From the NCBI GenBank assembly GCA_008360975.2, contig CM039183.1, forward strand, positions 11,373,762 through 11,437,761: DNA of 64,000 nucleotides. Reading direction: 5' to 3'. Every line of letters starts with the position of its first letter. The first letter of the stretch is position 1. Below are positions 1 through 46,449 of this stretch, in pieces. This stretch comes from Lichenostomus cassidix. Lineage: Eukaryota; Chordata; Aves; Passeriformes; Meliphagidae. The notes under the pieces were generated by a model that was given only the letters and a program-made list of their open reading frames with translations, was not told the DNA's origin and made no database searches. The translations under genes and the position numbers were made by a program.

Positions 1-1147
1 CTGCTGCCTGTTCCAAGGCACACAAAGTTAGACTCTGGTTCCTTGCTGGCCACACAGCAGGTTAGGCATGAGAAGAAAACTGAGTGGCTCATAGTAAGGA
101 TATACTCTGAGGCTCTGCAATGCAGATCAATGCTTTGAAGTAGACTCTAAAATAACATTGACTACAACTATGCCACTGAACTACACATTTCTTCCTAGTC
201 TTCATTAGCCCTACATGTCTCCCATGCCCAACCCTCTGAATTATGTTCCAGACAAGACTAGAGCTCGCAGGCTTCTATGGATGTAGAAGTGGCACAGCTT
301 GTTTGCCAAATTGCAGTATTAAAAAAAAAATAAACCACACACACATGCATGCTTCCTCAGACACGCGTACAACACTCTTCCGAGCCAAATCTCAAATTCC
401 ACAATCACTGCCTGAGTGCCACATAAACTCAGGACTACCAGAAAAGTTCCAGTGTACACGTATTTGCACTAATTTTAAGCACAGCTTATCATACTATCAC
501 ATTCTGCTGAGGCCATTCTAATGTGTCTACCTTGGCAACATCAAAACTGAGAGTGAGACTGCACATCTGGGAATACAGACTGTGCCTTCTTGTGAGGAAT
601 GCTGCATTCAGCAACAAGGCTGATATACCAAAGGAGAACCATTTAATCTCTAGCAGTTTATTCTTTCAAGTGTTCCTATCCATTACTTCCTAATCTCACT
701 CCTCCAGAAAACGCCTCAGAAGAACAGATCTTTTCCTATTGCTTCTCACTACTCTCCCACTCTGACACAAAGTGACAACAGAGTTTACTGCGCTTTGCTC
801 TGACAGGAGCACTGAAGCTGCTCCCATCTGTCAGGCTTCCACCTCGATAATCATGGCTTGTTCCTTTCTGCAGCCAACTTTGCCATGCCCTGCCCACCTC
901 TGCGAGCAGCACTCGCCCTCAGCTTCATGTCAAATGCCTTTTTGCAGGTCTGTAGGGTATGAGACGCATCCAGTCTCATCCATAGTCATTGTTCCCTTTG
1001 GGCCAATTTTCCTTCTCCGAATTCTTAAGATCTTGGTGACATGTGTTTTCTGGTGGAACAGCTTGAAGCAGCTAAAATGAAAGATTTAATTCCTCCCCAA
1101 AGATGAGCTGTACATGCACACTGCTGTACCCAAGGTGAAAGCCTTAC
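1..1147 (-). other. PPP2R5D intron 2 (partial), no exon seen
   Basis: No further B56-delta coding similarity was found on the minus strand here, so the next exon lies outside the window. The stretch is AT-leaning and unremarkable apart from a short A run near 320-330. Confidence 0.6.
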
Positions 1148-1249
1148 CTCTTCTGAATTCTCTGCCCCACCATCCTTTCCGCTACTGCTGCTGCTGCTGC
1201 TGCTGCCGCTGCCAGGCTTTGTGGTGCTTTTGGTAGACTTGGGAGACTC
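1148..1249 (-). CDS. PPP2R5D: PPP2R5D coding exon 2 with serine tract
   Basis: Thirty-four codons bounded by TTTCAG (complement of 1250-1255) and a GTAAGG donor (complement of 1142-1147). The centre is a run of eight serines written mostly with AGC codons, seen as a CTG repeat on the plus strand. The exon ends with N-S-E-E in phase 0. Confidence 0.83.
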
Positions 1250-2072
1250 CTGAAAGGATGAGAACACATTCAGAGAAAACTTCACCTTGCTCAGAATTTT
1301 AGCATTTCTCTGCAGAGTTCAGGTGTGCCCTGCTACAGACCACTCCTGCAGCACACCCCGCTCCAGGCATCCACTCCTAGCCCTTTTTCCCTGGGAAAGG
1401 CACCCTGAACGGCTCCCCCGGCAGCTGACGCCCAGGGCGAGGCCACGGACCCAAGCCCAGAAGCGATGCCGGCATCTCCCGCCTCGATCACCGCAGGCTG
1501 ACCCCGGCGAGCCACCTGCGGGCGACAGGGCCCCGTGTCCACCCAGCCCTTCCCCGGGGCGCGGCCCCATCGGAGATACACGGTGCCAGGGCACCCACAG
1601 CCGCGGCCCGGCCGCCCTGGGCGGCGGCAAAGGCGGATCCGGGCCTTCACCCCGCCGGCGGAGGGAGCAGCGGGGCCAGACGCGGGTGCGGCCGTACCTC
1701 CCCCACCGGGAGCATCCCCGCGGCCGGCGAAGCGCGCAGGGCGGGCCGGGCCGGGCCGGGCTCTCACGGAGGCACCGCCGGCCGCCCCTCGCACCCTCCC
1801 GCCCTCCCCGCCCGCCTCCCCCGGGCCCGCGCGCGCCCCCGCCGCCCTCCTGCGCCACCCGACCCGCCCGCCGCGGGCGCGCGCCCGCGCCCCCGCCCCC
1901 TGCCGGCCACAGCCCCGCGCGCGCCCCCGCCCGAGGGCTGAGCCGAGGGAAGGCCGCGCCGGGGAGGGGCGGCGGGAGAGAGCCGTCGGTCGCCGCGCCG
2001 CGCGCGGGAGCTACCCCGGCGCCGCCGCCGCCCCCGGGACCGCACCTTCTCCTTCTTCAGCTTGTAGGGCAT
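1148..2072 (-). CDS. PPP2R5D: PPP2R5D, first two coding exons (gene continues off the left edge)
   Basis: This is the 5' end of the gene for the B56-delta regulatory subunit, which targets the PP2A phosphatase core to its substrates. Exon 1 (2046-2072) encodes M-P-Y-K-L-K-K-E-K and exon 2 (1148-1249) encodes 34 residues starting E-S-P-K and containing G-K-D-G-G-A-E-N-S-E-E. Both match the start of mammalian B56-delta, where the same nine residues are followed by E-P-P-K and later G-K-D-G-G-G-E-N-T-E-E. The junction is phase 0, with a donor at 2045 and a CAG acceptor at 1250-1252. The chosen ATG has an A at -3 and gives the family N-terminus. The HEAT-repeat core is not in this window. The visible part is the disordered tail, which carries a serine run longer than in human. 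No other B56 paralogue is known to start this way, so the call is fairly firm even though only 43 residues are seen. Confidence 0.85.
2046..2072 (-). CDS. PPP2R5D: PPP2R5D coding exon 1
   Basis: Nine codons from the ATG (complement of 2070-2072), lysine-rich, ending exactly at a GTGCGG donor (complement of 2040-2045). The 5' UTR lies in the CpG island at higher coordinates. Confidence 0.85.
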
Positions 2073-2102
2073 GGTGAGCGCCGGCCCCCAGCCGCTCCGC
2101 GC

Positions 2103-2125
2103 CCGCCGCCGCCGCCGCCGCCGCC
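2103..2125. repeat. (CCG)n trinucleotide run in the PPP2R5D 5' UTR region
   Basis: About seven CCG units on the plus strand (CGG on the gene strand), starting 31 bases upstream of the PPP2R5D start codon. Confidence 0.75.
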
Positions 2126-2450
2126 TGCGCCCGGGCCCGGCCGCAGCGCCCCGCTCCCATTGGGCCAGGCCCGCCGGCCTGCCTAGCAACAGCCTCCGCC
2201 GCCGCCGCGTGCCGCTGACGCAGGGCGGCCGATTTTTCTGATTGGCCGCAGGGCGCGCGGGCGCCGGGCACGGCCCCGGGGGCGGGGCTGCGGGAGAGCG
2301 GTTCTTCCGGGGCAGCGGGCCGGGCGCGGGTTCGGGCTCGGCTTCCTCCCGCGGGAGGGACTTGGGGCGTGCGGGTCTCCCCGGGACACGGCAGGCGCCT
2401 GCCCGCGGCGAGGAGGCGCCGAACACCTGCCCGGGGCTCCCGGTTCCCCG

Positions 2451-3612
2451 CAGCGTGCAGGTGGCTCCCGGAGAGCGGGAGGAAAAGTGACTGGGCTCCT
2501 TGTTCTGCCGCGTCCTGCCCGGCTCTCTGCATCGCTCGAGGAGGAGGAGCCGCAATAGCCTGAGCTGGCTCCAGGGTCCACATCCCACCTTTTCGGGGCA
2601 GGTGCTTGTTAGTGCTCCGATACACGGCTTTGGGGAGGCTGCCCGTGGGGATAAGGGGTCAGTGAAGCTGGTGGGTCCAAGGGTGGATGGAAATGTCTCC
2701 ATAAGCACTGCGAGGCCCAGCACAGGCAGAGCTTTGTGCCTGCTGATAATGGAGAAGGCTGTTCCTGGGTTTTGGGGTCAGGACACTTCCCTGCTTACAT
2801 GGGGCAGCCCGACCAGGTCATTGGCAGGTGGTTGTGCATCCTCACAGAGGGACGATGGTGTCCAACAGCCTGTACATGTCACCTTCAAGCTGGTGGTTAA
2901 GGTGGGGAAAAAGCAGCCAGCAGAGGAGAGCAAGCTGCCCTTCAGTTCATAGATCTGAGCAGGGCCTGCTGGCAAAGGGACACTGTTAGGGCTAGCAGTG
3001 TCTAGAAGGTGTAAGGTCAATCCTTTTTGTCATTGTCCTTAAGGTGGTGGCTGCTGGCCTGCTGCCAGAGGTGCAAGAGCTCCCATTCACTTTAGCCAAG
3101 CCGGTGGTAAGGATCTCATGGAATGTGGCACATGAGTGGGCAGAGAAGCAGGGGATTGGGCAGTGTCAGAGATGCTTCAGCAGAGATGGGCAAAGTGGCT
3201 GGGGGTGCAAGTCAAAGGGGAGCCAGCGGAGGGCAGGGCTGTCCCATGCCTAGCCCCTGTGTCACGGATCCCCAAGGGCTCATCTCGCTGAGCCAACGCA
3301 TGGAGACAACTTTTGTCTCCTCATAGAGTCGGCCCCCTCGGGGAGCATCACAGAGGGGGTGCCTGGGGAATAATGTTCTCCAGCCCAGGTAGTGAAGGAC
3401 CTCCTGGAAGCCTCTTAGTCTCCACATCTCTGACTGTTGCACTGCACCCTTGCCTATTCTCTCCCCACACCACTGTTTGCCTGTCCAAGCTCTCCTCACC
3501 CCTCCCCACCCCTCATCTACACACAGCTCCTTCCTTGGCCCCTGACCTTCCCTGCCCAACACCTGCCTTCTGCCCCTGCCTGCCCACAGCACATGCTGCC
3601 TCTCCTCTGCAG
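2451..3612. other. intergenic, no gene recognised
   Basis: The sequence falls from GC-rich to ordinary composition. The part from about 3440 to 3612 is a long pyrimidine-rich tract that leads into the kinase-like relic. Open frames here lack recognisable similarity. Confidence 0.5.
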
Positions 3613-3983
3613 GGATTTAAACCTGGAGAACATTTTTGTGGACAGTAAGGAAAACATGAAGGTCCCCATCTCCAGATCTTCCAGAAGAGTGATACTGCAG
3701 AATGTCAATGGGGAGTCCCTCAGGGTCTCCCCACATCAGGGGCTGCCCACCAAGGCAACGCTGAGCCAGACCTTCTGCCAGTCCTATGCTTGTGCCTGTA
3801 CTGAGATCCTTCAGGAGAGGCCCTGTGACCTCTTCCTGGCGAACACGTGGAGTCCTGAGGTCATCCTCTGCACCTTGCTCTGGGGCTACAGACCTTGTTA
3901 TGCCACCAACCTGCGGCACCTCCTGTGCCACACCCAGCAGTCCTGTCTTGCCCCAAAGGCAGCCCCTGCCGCAGGACTGCAAG
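3613..3983 (+). pseudogene. TSSK4-like testis-specific serine kinase exon, degraded
   Basis: The frame at 3608-3950 reads like the C-lobe of a testis-specific serine kinase, closest to TSSK4 as I recall it. It has C-R-D-L-N-L-E-N in place of the catalytic loop H-R-D-L-K-x-E-N, then L-S-Q-T-F-C, T-E-I-L for A-P-E-I-L, D-L-F-L-A-N-T-W-S, V-I-L-C-T-L-L-W-G and T-N-L-R-H-L-L. The Mg-binding D-F-G is lost (I-S-R-S-S at that place), and the activation-segment glycine and tyrosines are changed. After about 3940 the match moves to the +1 frame (L-P-Q-D-C-K, 3966-3983), which implies a one-base indel. The block is flanked by a strong CTGCAG acceptor and an AAG|GTGAGG donor, so it looks like a decayed exon of an unprocessed copy rather than a retrocopy. 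No N-lobe exon was found upstream. A pseudokinase is the alternative, but the frameshift argues against it. Confidence 0.65.
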
Positions 3984-3989
3984 GTGAGG

Positions 3990-5345
3990 GGCTGAGAGCA
4001 GCTTGGGGTGGGGGAAGCATATGGATTTTCCTGCCTTCAGGAAGGATGCATTCAGCATGGAAGGATGGCTTGTCCTTCCTTCCATTCAGAGTGGAAGTCC
4101 CTTTTATCTGAGTTCTGCATTATAATCTCCACATGGTTCAACTAGGAGACAGTTGGGTAAGCAGATGAAGAAGCCCATGGTGCTAGCTGTTCTCCTAGCA
4201 GGCCTCTCTGAATTTCCAGAGGCTGCCTTTATCAGCAGCTTGCAGTGTCTGCTTTGCCTCAATTCACCTCTCCTTGGCTTTCATTCCCCTTTCAAGTACC
4301 ATCTCAAAGGAGATGGCTCTGCCCCTTTTCTGATATCTCTGCTGCTTTGAATATCCTTGTGCTCTCCAGAGACTTTTCTCACAGTGGTTTCCTAACCAGA
4401 ACTTTCTCCTGGTCTTCCAGGTCCCTTCATTGTCTCCTGCTCTGGATTCTGTCTTTTGGGGAAATTTGAGCTCATCCACAGCCAAACACAACTCTTGTTC
4501 CTTCTCTTGAAAGTGCTACTTAGCATCAGTGCTTACTTGCTGTCCTTTGCTTTCCATTAGTCTTCCTCATCTCCAGATCAGGCTGGTAAATCCAGATGTG
4601 GCTGCCTCTGAAGAATACCGTATGGAGAGGAGATTGACACTTGTGCAGTCCATCAGGCTGTGTTCTTGCCCCATGGTCTGTCTCCAGACCTCTTTGGGAT
4701 CATTCCACACATACAGAAACTCTCTGGAATGTGTCCTTGCCCATAGCAATAGTTTCTACTATTGCTCTGTTGTAGTCTTTATTCATGCCTTGAGCTAAGA
4801 AATCCCAAAATCTTTCTCAGTCTTTACTCTGACTGGATTTTCCTGTTCTTCCTGTACCTGTTTTGTAGAACTACATGGAGCTACAGCCTGGTAAGAAACC
4901 CTGTGTCAGCACATTCCCTCAGCTATTTTGCATTGTTCAGATACAGTATTTGTTGACCCCAGATGTCAGAATTTCACCCTGGCTTGCTTCTAACAGTAGC
5001 AGAATCAAGGTCTGTAGTGGACTGTTGCCTCAACAATCTCTCAAGTCTACCAGAATTCCACCATGGGGGTGAATTTGGAATTCAGAATGGATGTTGTGCG
5101 TTGATTTCTGTGAGCAGGTTAATTTCTGAGGCCCACTCACAGAAAGGCTCACTACCCTCTTTCAGTAGGTCAGAAGGACAACTACTGATCCCAAATGGAA
5201 GAACCTCTTTGTATTGGTGGGATGACTGACACTACTGGAGTGCTGCAAGGGGTGTCTATAAACTCTTCAGAAGGGATAGGCAAGGAAGGAGAAGGGTTGG
5301 AGCGTAAATCTGGTGAGGAGCAGCTGAGGGAGATGGTGGAGTTTA
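3990..5345. other. intergenic, no gene recognised
   Basis: Ordinary composition with only short chance frames. A CCAG acceptor-like site near 4576 is followed by I-R-L-V-N-P-D-V, faintly like a TSSK subdomain, but this is too short to call. Confidence 0.4.
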
Positions 5346-5690
5346 GCCTGGAAAAAAGGATTCTCAAAGGAGATCTTATTGCTCTCTACATATTCCTGAA
5401 TGGAGGTTGGTCTCTTCTCCCAGGTCACAAGTGATAGGACAAGAGGAAAGAGCCTCAGGTGCCATTTTCGCAGGGGAGGTTTAGATGAGGAAAAATTCTT
5501 CACTGAAACATTGGTCCAGCATTGGAACAGGCTGCCCAGGGTGGAGTCATTTCCTGGAAGTGTTCAAAGAATATCTAAACGTGGCATCTGGGGACATGGT
5601 TTAGTGGTGAACATGGCAGTGCTAAGCTAATGGTTAGACTCAATGACCTTGAGGGTTTTTTCCAACCCTAATGATTGTATGGTTCTGCAA
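5346..5690 (+). mobile_element. CR1 LINE 3' fragment
   Basis: A truncated CR1 non-LTR retrotransposon copy, typical of birds. It starts at the G-C-C-T-G-G-like block, passes through the segments corresponding to CACTGAA..GGTTGTC and TTGGAACAGGCTGCCCAG, and ends with TTTTCCAACCCTAATGATTG. It is diverged, with indels. No ORF2 coding capacity remains. Confidence 0.85.
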
Positions 5691-5739
5691 TTCAATATTC
5701 TATAAATTATGTACCAGCAGCACAGAGGACATTGCACTA

Positions 5740-6920
5740 AAAAAAAAAAAAGAAAAAAAGACGTGGTAATTCCTGAATCTCAAAAATCTGATATGATGGG
5801 AGAGACCAAGCAAGCACCTGTTTATACACCTACGTAGTTAAGCAAGGGAAGCATTTAGACATGCTGAGAATAGCTTAAGGCCTCCACAAGAAAATAACTT
5901 GCTTCTTCCTAGCACAGAGAAAAAGCCAACTGGTATTAAGACTCACACCACAAAGACTGACTTGCAAGTAATTTTCCTTAGTCTTCCTCAGTAGTAAACT
6001 TTACTCTGAGGCATCTCAGAGGATTTATGACACCTGAGTCTATTCCCCTTGTATCAAAGCCTGTGGAGCAGCTTGCAATTCTCTCCTCACAGGACTACAT
6101 TGCCATTCCCAAAGAGCCCCATACAGCCTTTGCAGAGCCTGCTTTTGCAGTGACCACCACTCAGGACACTGTCACCAGGCAAAGCTCCTGACAGTTGTCG
6201 ATTGCAGAACTCGGTCTTCCCAATGAGACACAGAAAATGAAACAAAATCAAATGGTCAAGAACATGCTCCTTTGCTGTTCAGTGCATGCAGAAGTAAAAC
6301 CAAACCAGTCTTTCCAAAAGCCTGGCTGAAAATGTTAGCAATTGTGGTATGGTCAAGAGAAAATTTCTGAAAATCTCAGATGTTAGGAGAATCTTGTAGA
6401 AACAAGACAAAATACATACCAGTTCATTACACAGTATTTTCTGCTAGTTATCCATAACTGCTGAGATAGTTGAGGCTGGTATTTTAAGAATAGCTTCCTC
6501 CTTTTTGGTCTAGTGCCTTGTCTTTGCTCCTGAGATTAATTAATTTATGTATTTCTCTGGAATCTCAATGTTCCATCAGGTACAGGATCACTCAGCAACA
6601 ATTCAGAAGAAATGGATGTAAGACAGCTGAGGTCACTTGTCCGAAGAGACATTTTCCAGAAACTGTTCCACTTTTTCATCTCACAGGAGCACAGAAGGTA
6701 TCCCAATGGATCAGCCTAGCACTGGCAGTGGCAGACAGGACAGAACACCCGAGCATGGCTGCTCTCTGCAGTGCACTGCTGTCCTATCTCTAACCCCAAA
6801 GGCAGAGATAGAGCAATCATAGCTAGTGCAGATACTGCAGGGAACGTTTCACTTGTTCTTCATTTGCCACCACTAGTTTTGAGTGACTTCTCAGAAGGTT
6901 GAGTAGTGCTAGCACATTTG
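5740..6920. other. intergenic between two CR1 copies
   Basis: An A-rich run at about 5740-5759 is followed by unremarkable sequence. No coding or RNA gene is supported. Confidence 0.4.
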
Positions 6921-7162
6921 GATGGCTCTAAACAGACAGAGGGCAGGTTTAGATGTTAGGAAGAAATTCTTTACTGTGAGGGTGGCAAGGCACTGGCACA
7001 GGTTGCCCAGAGCAGCTGTGGATGCCCCAAACCTGGAAGTGTTCAAAGCCAGGCTGGATGGAGCTCTGGGTATACCAGAAGATATCCCTGCCCATGGTAG
7101 GACAGTTGGAACTGAATGATCTTAAAGTTCCTTCCAACCCCAACTATTCTGTGATTCTATGA
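6921..7162 (+). mobile_element. CR1 LINE 3' fragment
   Basis: A clear CR1 3' end: AGGTTTAGATGTTAGGAAG, then GCACAGGTTGCCCAGAG, a GATGCCCC block and the terminal TTCTGTGATTCTATG. It is better preserved than the copy at 5346. Confidence 0.9.
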
Positions 7163-8034
7163 GAGCAGGGAGCCCCATGTTGTCTGCAAAAATTGGATTT
7201 GTTACTTGGTGTGCAACAAGCCAACAGTTACACACTCAAGAGAGACATAGATTATTTATTTCAGAGTTTCATAAGCCTGGGTGCTTGGTGGTATTCCACA
7301 AATTAAGCATGCCAGCTATCAAAACTTTTTACTACTTGTACGTTTTAGCAAACAAAGGAATTAGTGCTCATTGGCTACAAGTTACATAGTTCTCTTATTA
7401 ATTATCATTCTGTCTTGTATTGGTTCATGATTCTCTTGCTCCTCATGCTAATTTGTTTGCACACCCAGTCTTTCTCTTCTTTTGGGTCTGTGGCATTCTT
7501 GGGTCGGTGGTCTCTGAGCTGGTGGCCACAGATCTCTCCCAGATGGAATCACCTTTTACCCAGTTGCAGCTGATTTCAGCACAATTGCAGAGTTGGCTTT
7601 ATTAATTTCTTCCTTGTCTTATAAATTCCATGTCCACTATCAGTGGGCATCCTTCTTCCAAATCTGTGTTAACTTCCCCCCAAATCTGAGACCACTGAAG
7701 CACCTCAAGACCTAAACTTTAACATGGCAATTATTTTGTTTTTCTAACACATAGAAAACCGCCTTTCTTGCAGACTAGGCTTGAAAGTATACAAAGATCA
7801 AAGAACTTCCTTTCTTATGAGAAATTTTACATATTCCACACTTCTCAGCACCCACACAGAGGCAGGGAAGCTCTGCAACTTCCTTGTCTTGCCTCTTTAG
7901 GCGCAAGGCAAATGAGGACGTGCTTTCCAGTGTATCACAACCCTCCTGTGCCATCGAAGGGCTTCGTTCCTGCTCCGGTTCCCACTGCCGATTCTATCAA
8001 TAGGCTCTGACTTTCCCCTCATCCTTGGACCAGC
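7163..8034. other. intergenic upstream of the ABHD12 CpG island
   Basis: AT-leaning sequence with no recognised gene. In mammals GINS1 is the divergent neighbour of ABHD12; no GINS1-like first exon was seen on the minus strand here. Confidence 0.5.
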
Positions 8035-8471
8035 CGTGCCCAGGTGTGTACCGCCGCCCGAGCGCGGCCTCCCAGCCCTTCCAGGGGTTAGAGGCTGATC
8101 TCCTAGCAGGCTCCCAGCGCCCTGCAGCCAGCTCGGGGGCAGTTTGGCGGGCACACAAACTCCCGCCCTCAGCGCCGCGGGGCCCCGCCCGGCCCACAGC
8201 GAAATGGCGGCCGGCCTTTTGCCCGCACTAGAGATGGCGCCGCGGCCGCGCTGAGGCGCTGCCGGCCGGGTCGGCGTCGGAGGCGGGGATTGGCGGGGGC
8301 GGTGGAGGGGCGGGGCGAGGGGCGCGGCCGGAGGCGGGGATTGGCTGGCGGGCCGGCGGGGCGGGGCGCGGGGCGTGGCCGGGCAGGGCCGGGCACGGCG
8401 CGCGGCGAGTGAGCGCGGCTCCGCTCCCCTGCCGCCGTCTCCGCCGCCGCCGCTGCCGCCCCCGCCCCGGC
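8035..8471 (+). promoter_or_regulatory. ABHD12: CpG-island promoter and 5' UTR of ABHD12
   Basis: A GC-rich island runs to about 8960. It holds a YY1-type motif AAATGGCGGCC (8202-8212), two inverted CCAAT boxes embedded in nearly identical GGCGGGGATTGG contexts (about 8283-8294 and 8334-8345), and several GC boxes. No TATA box is seen. The arrangement suits a dispersed housekeeping start at roughly 8350-8450. Confidence 0.7.
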
Positions 8472-44826
<36,355 letters not shown>

Positions 44827-45465
44827 AGACTGGCTGCTTGTCAGCACAGAGATTTTCCTTTCCTTCCTCTCTCTCCTTTTCCTCCCCGCTCCCTATGGGT
44901 CAGTCTGCCGTTCTTCCGTCCCTGGCACTAGAGGAGGTCAGGGATTCCCATTCCAGTCCTGATGTGTACCCTTGGCAACTCCAGCTTCTGGCATCAGCAT
45001 CTGTGACGGCAGAAGGAAGAAGCTGTTGGCTTCTTTTTGGACATGGATGGAGGGGTGGTAACAGCCCAGGAGCCAGTACCAAACGGTGAAAAATGTAAGC
45101 GCAGCAAAGCCTCGCCAATCCGTCATGGTACTGCTGAGGACAGATGTTCCTAGGACACTGTGTCATGACCAAGGATGTGTCTTTCACTTTTAAACACTGC
45201 TGCTGTTTTTGGATCATGTAGAGATTCATTTGTAGGCAAATGGCTTTTGCCATGTCTCCTCACAACAGTTGTCTTGCTTGAGTTTGAGGTGTTCTTTCTA
45301 GAAAATACATGTTTTGCCTTTCCTTTTCGATCAGTGGCTGTAACTACAAATATATGGAAGATCCAGGTAGTGAGAGGTATTTTTATTTAGCTCTTCAGTC
45401 ACAATGTGCTGCAAGTGTTGGAGTAATTGCACACATTTGGAAATAAAATGAAAGATTTTTTTTTT
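44827..45465 (+). other. ABHD12: ABHD12 3' UTR (short form)
   Basis: Runs from the stop codon to just past the AATAAA at 45442. No coding content. Confidence 0.65.
45442..45447 (+). terminator. ABHD12: ABHD12 poly(A) signal, proximal
   Basis: A canonical AATAAA lies 615 bases after the stop, followed by a T-rich downstream element at about 45456-45476, as expected for a working cleavage site. Confidence 0.72.
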
Positions 45466-46443
45466 GTTCTTCCTTTTGAAAGATCTATTTAATGGGAAAG
45501 GCTAGTGCCCTTTTATCTTTCCTGTACCTTTTTTTCCTTCTGAACATAATTTCTGCTCCCATCCCTGCTGTCCTCTGTGGACCTCCTCCTCTTCTTCACA
45601 AGTACTTCCTATTAGGCTTGGAATGACACATGTACATAAACTGTAGACTTGGGTGTTTAAGCCAGAAAGTGTGAGATTACTTTTTTGCTTGATCTTCCCT
45701 TCCATGAATAATGTGTGCCCAGGCTGTCAGAGTGGATGTCTTCCATATCCCTGTACACACCCAGACAACTGTGTGCTGCTTTTCGGTGAGAACGGCAAGG
45801 GTTATTTTTCCTCAACTACTTCTTAACTCCTTGGGTCAGGTTTTCCTGTTCCTGGTGGCAGTGCTGTTCCATTGTAGTTAAAAGCAGGCAGTGATACGCA
45901 GTTTTTGATGGAAAAATAAGTCTGGGGTGTCACTCCCCATCTCTCCCTCCCCTGCCCTCTTGTGCACTTCCATTAGCATGTCTTAGCCCCTCTGCCACCC
46001 GTTGTCCAGGAGGCAGAAGTGGAAATGAGCCTTTCCCACAGGGAGAGGTTCTGAAGATGCCCCTGCCCTGCATGGGGCTAGAAGAGGGGCTGGTTTATGC
46101 CAGTGAAGAGCTCTGCACTGAGACAGGAGTCAGTCCCACATTGCCTAGCTGGGTCCTGCCTCCTGTCAGTCCATACAGACAGTACCAGGTGCTGTAGGTT
46201 TAGTCACTAGTGCTCAAAGGGAATTGTGCTGCCCCAAAGGTCTGTCCAGGGCTGTACAGCATAGTATAAACCGCTCAGCATGCATCAGAGTTATATCTGC
46301 AGGCTCATACTAGTTGCAAAAGAGACAGTAGCTTGTTCCTGTACCAAGATTCTTCTGCCATTAGCGTGGTTGTCCCTGAGGTTTCTGACCCCTGATACTC
46401 ATAAAGTAGCTGTGCCACTTCAATACAAGTGCATCAACTGTAA

Positions 46444-46449
46444 TTTATT
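46444..46449 (-). terminator. PYGB: PYGB possible poly(A) signal
   Basis: TTTATT on the plus strand is AATAAA on the gene strand, 1.7 kb after the PYGB stop. An ATTAAA variant also occurs (complement of 47268-47273). The choice between them cannot be made from sequence alone. Confidence 0.45.

Larger units (their letters stand above)
1430..2450 (-). promoter_or_regulatory. PPP2R5D: CpG-island promoter of PPP2R5D
   Basis: The sequence is very GC- and CpG-rich and is centred on exon 1. Upstream of the ATG on the minus strand there are two CCAAT boxes (complement of 2159-2163 and 2241-2245) and many GC boxes. No TATA box is obvious. A CGG-type trinucleotide run lies at 2103-2125 between the start codon and the CCAAT boxes, probably in the 5' UTR. 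The transcription start is inferred to lie roughly between 2075 and 2150. Confidence 0.7.

Noticed and set aside
1287..2186. Long plus-strand open frame over the PPP2R5D CpG island
   Set aside because: Proline/arginine-rich translation of GC-rich DNA with no family signature, lying over the promoter and exon 1 of the minus-strand gene.
2881..2950. N-lobe exon of the TSSK-like relic
   Set aside because: V-V-K-V-G-K-K is a chance match; no glycine loop or VAVK-type lysine context was found.
4577..4640. Second exon of the TSSK-like relic (I-R-L-V-N-P-D-V after a CCAG)
   Set aside because: Only about ten residues of vague similarity and no good donor afterwards.
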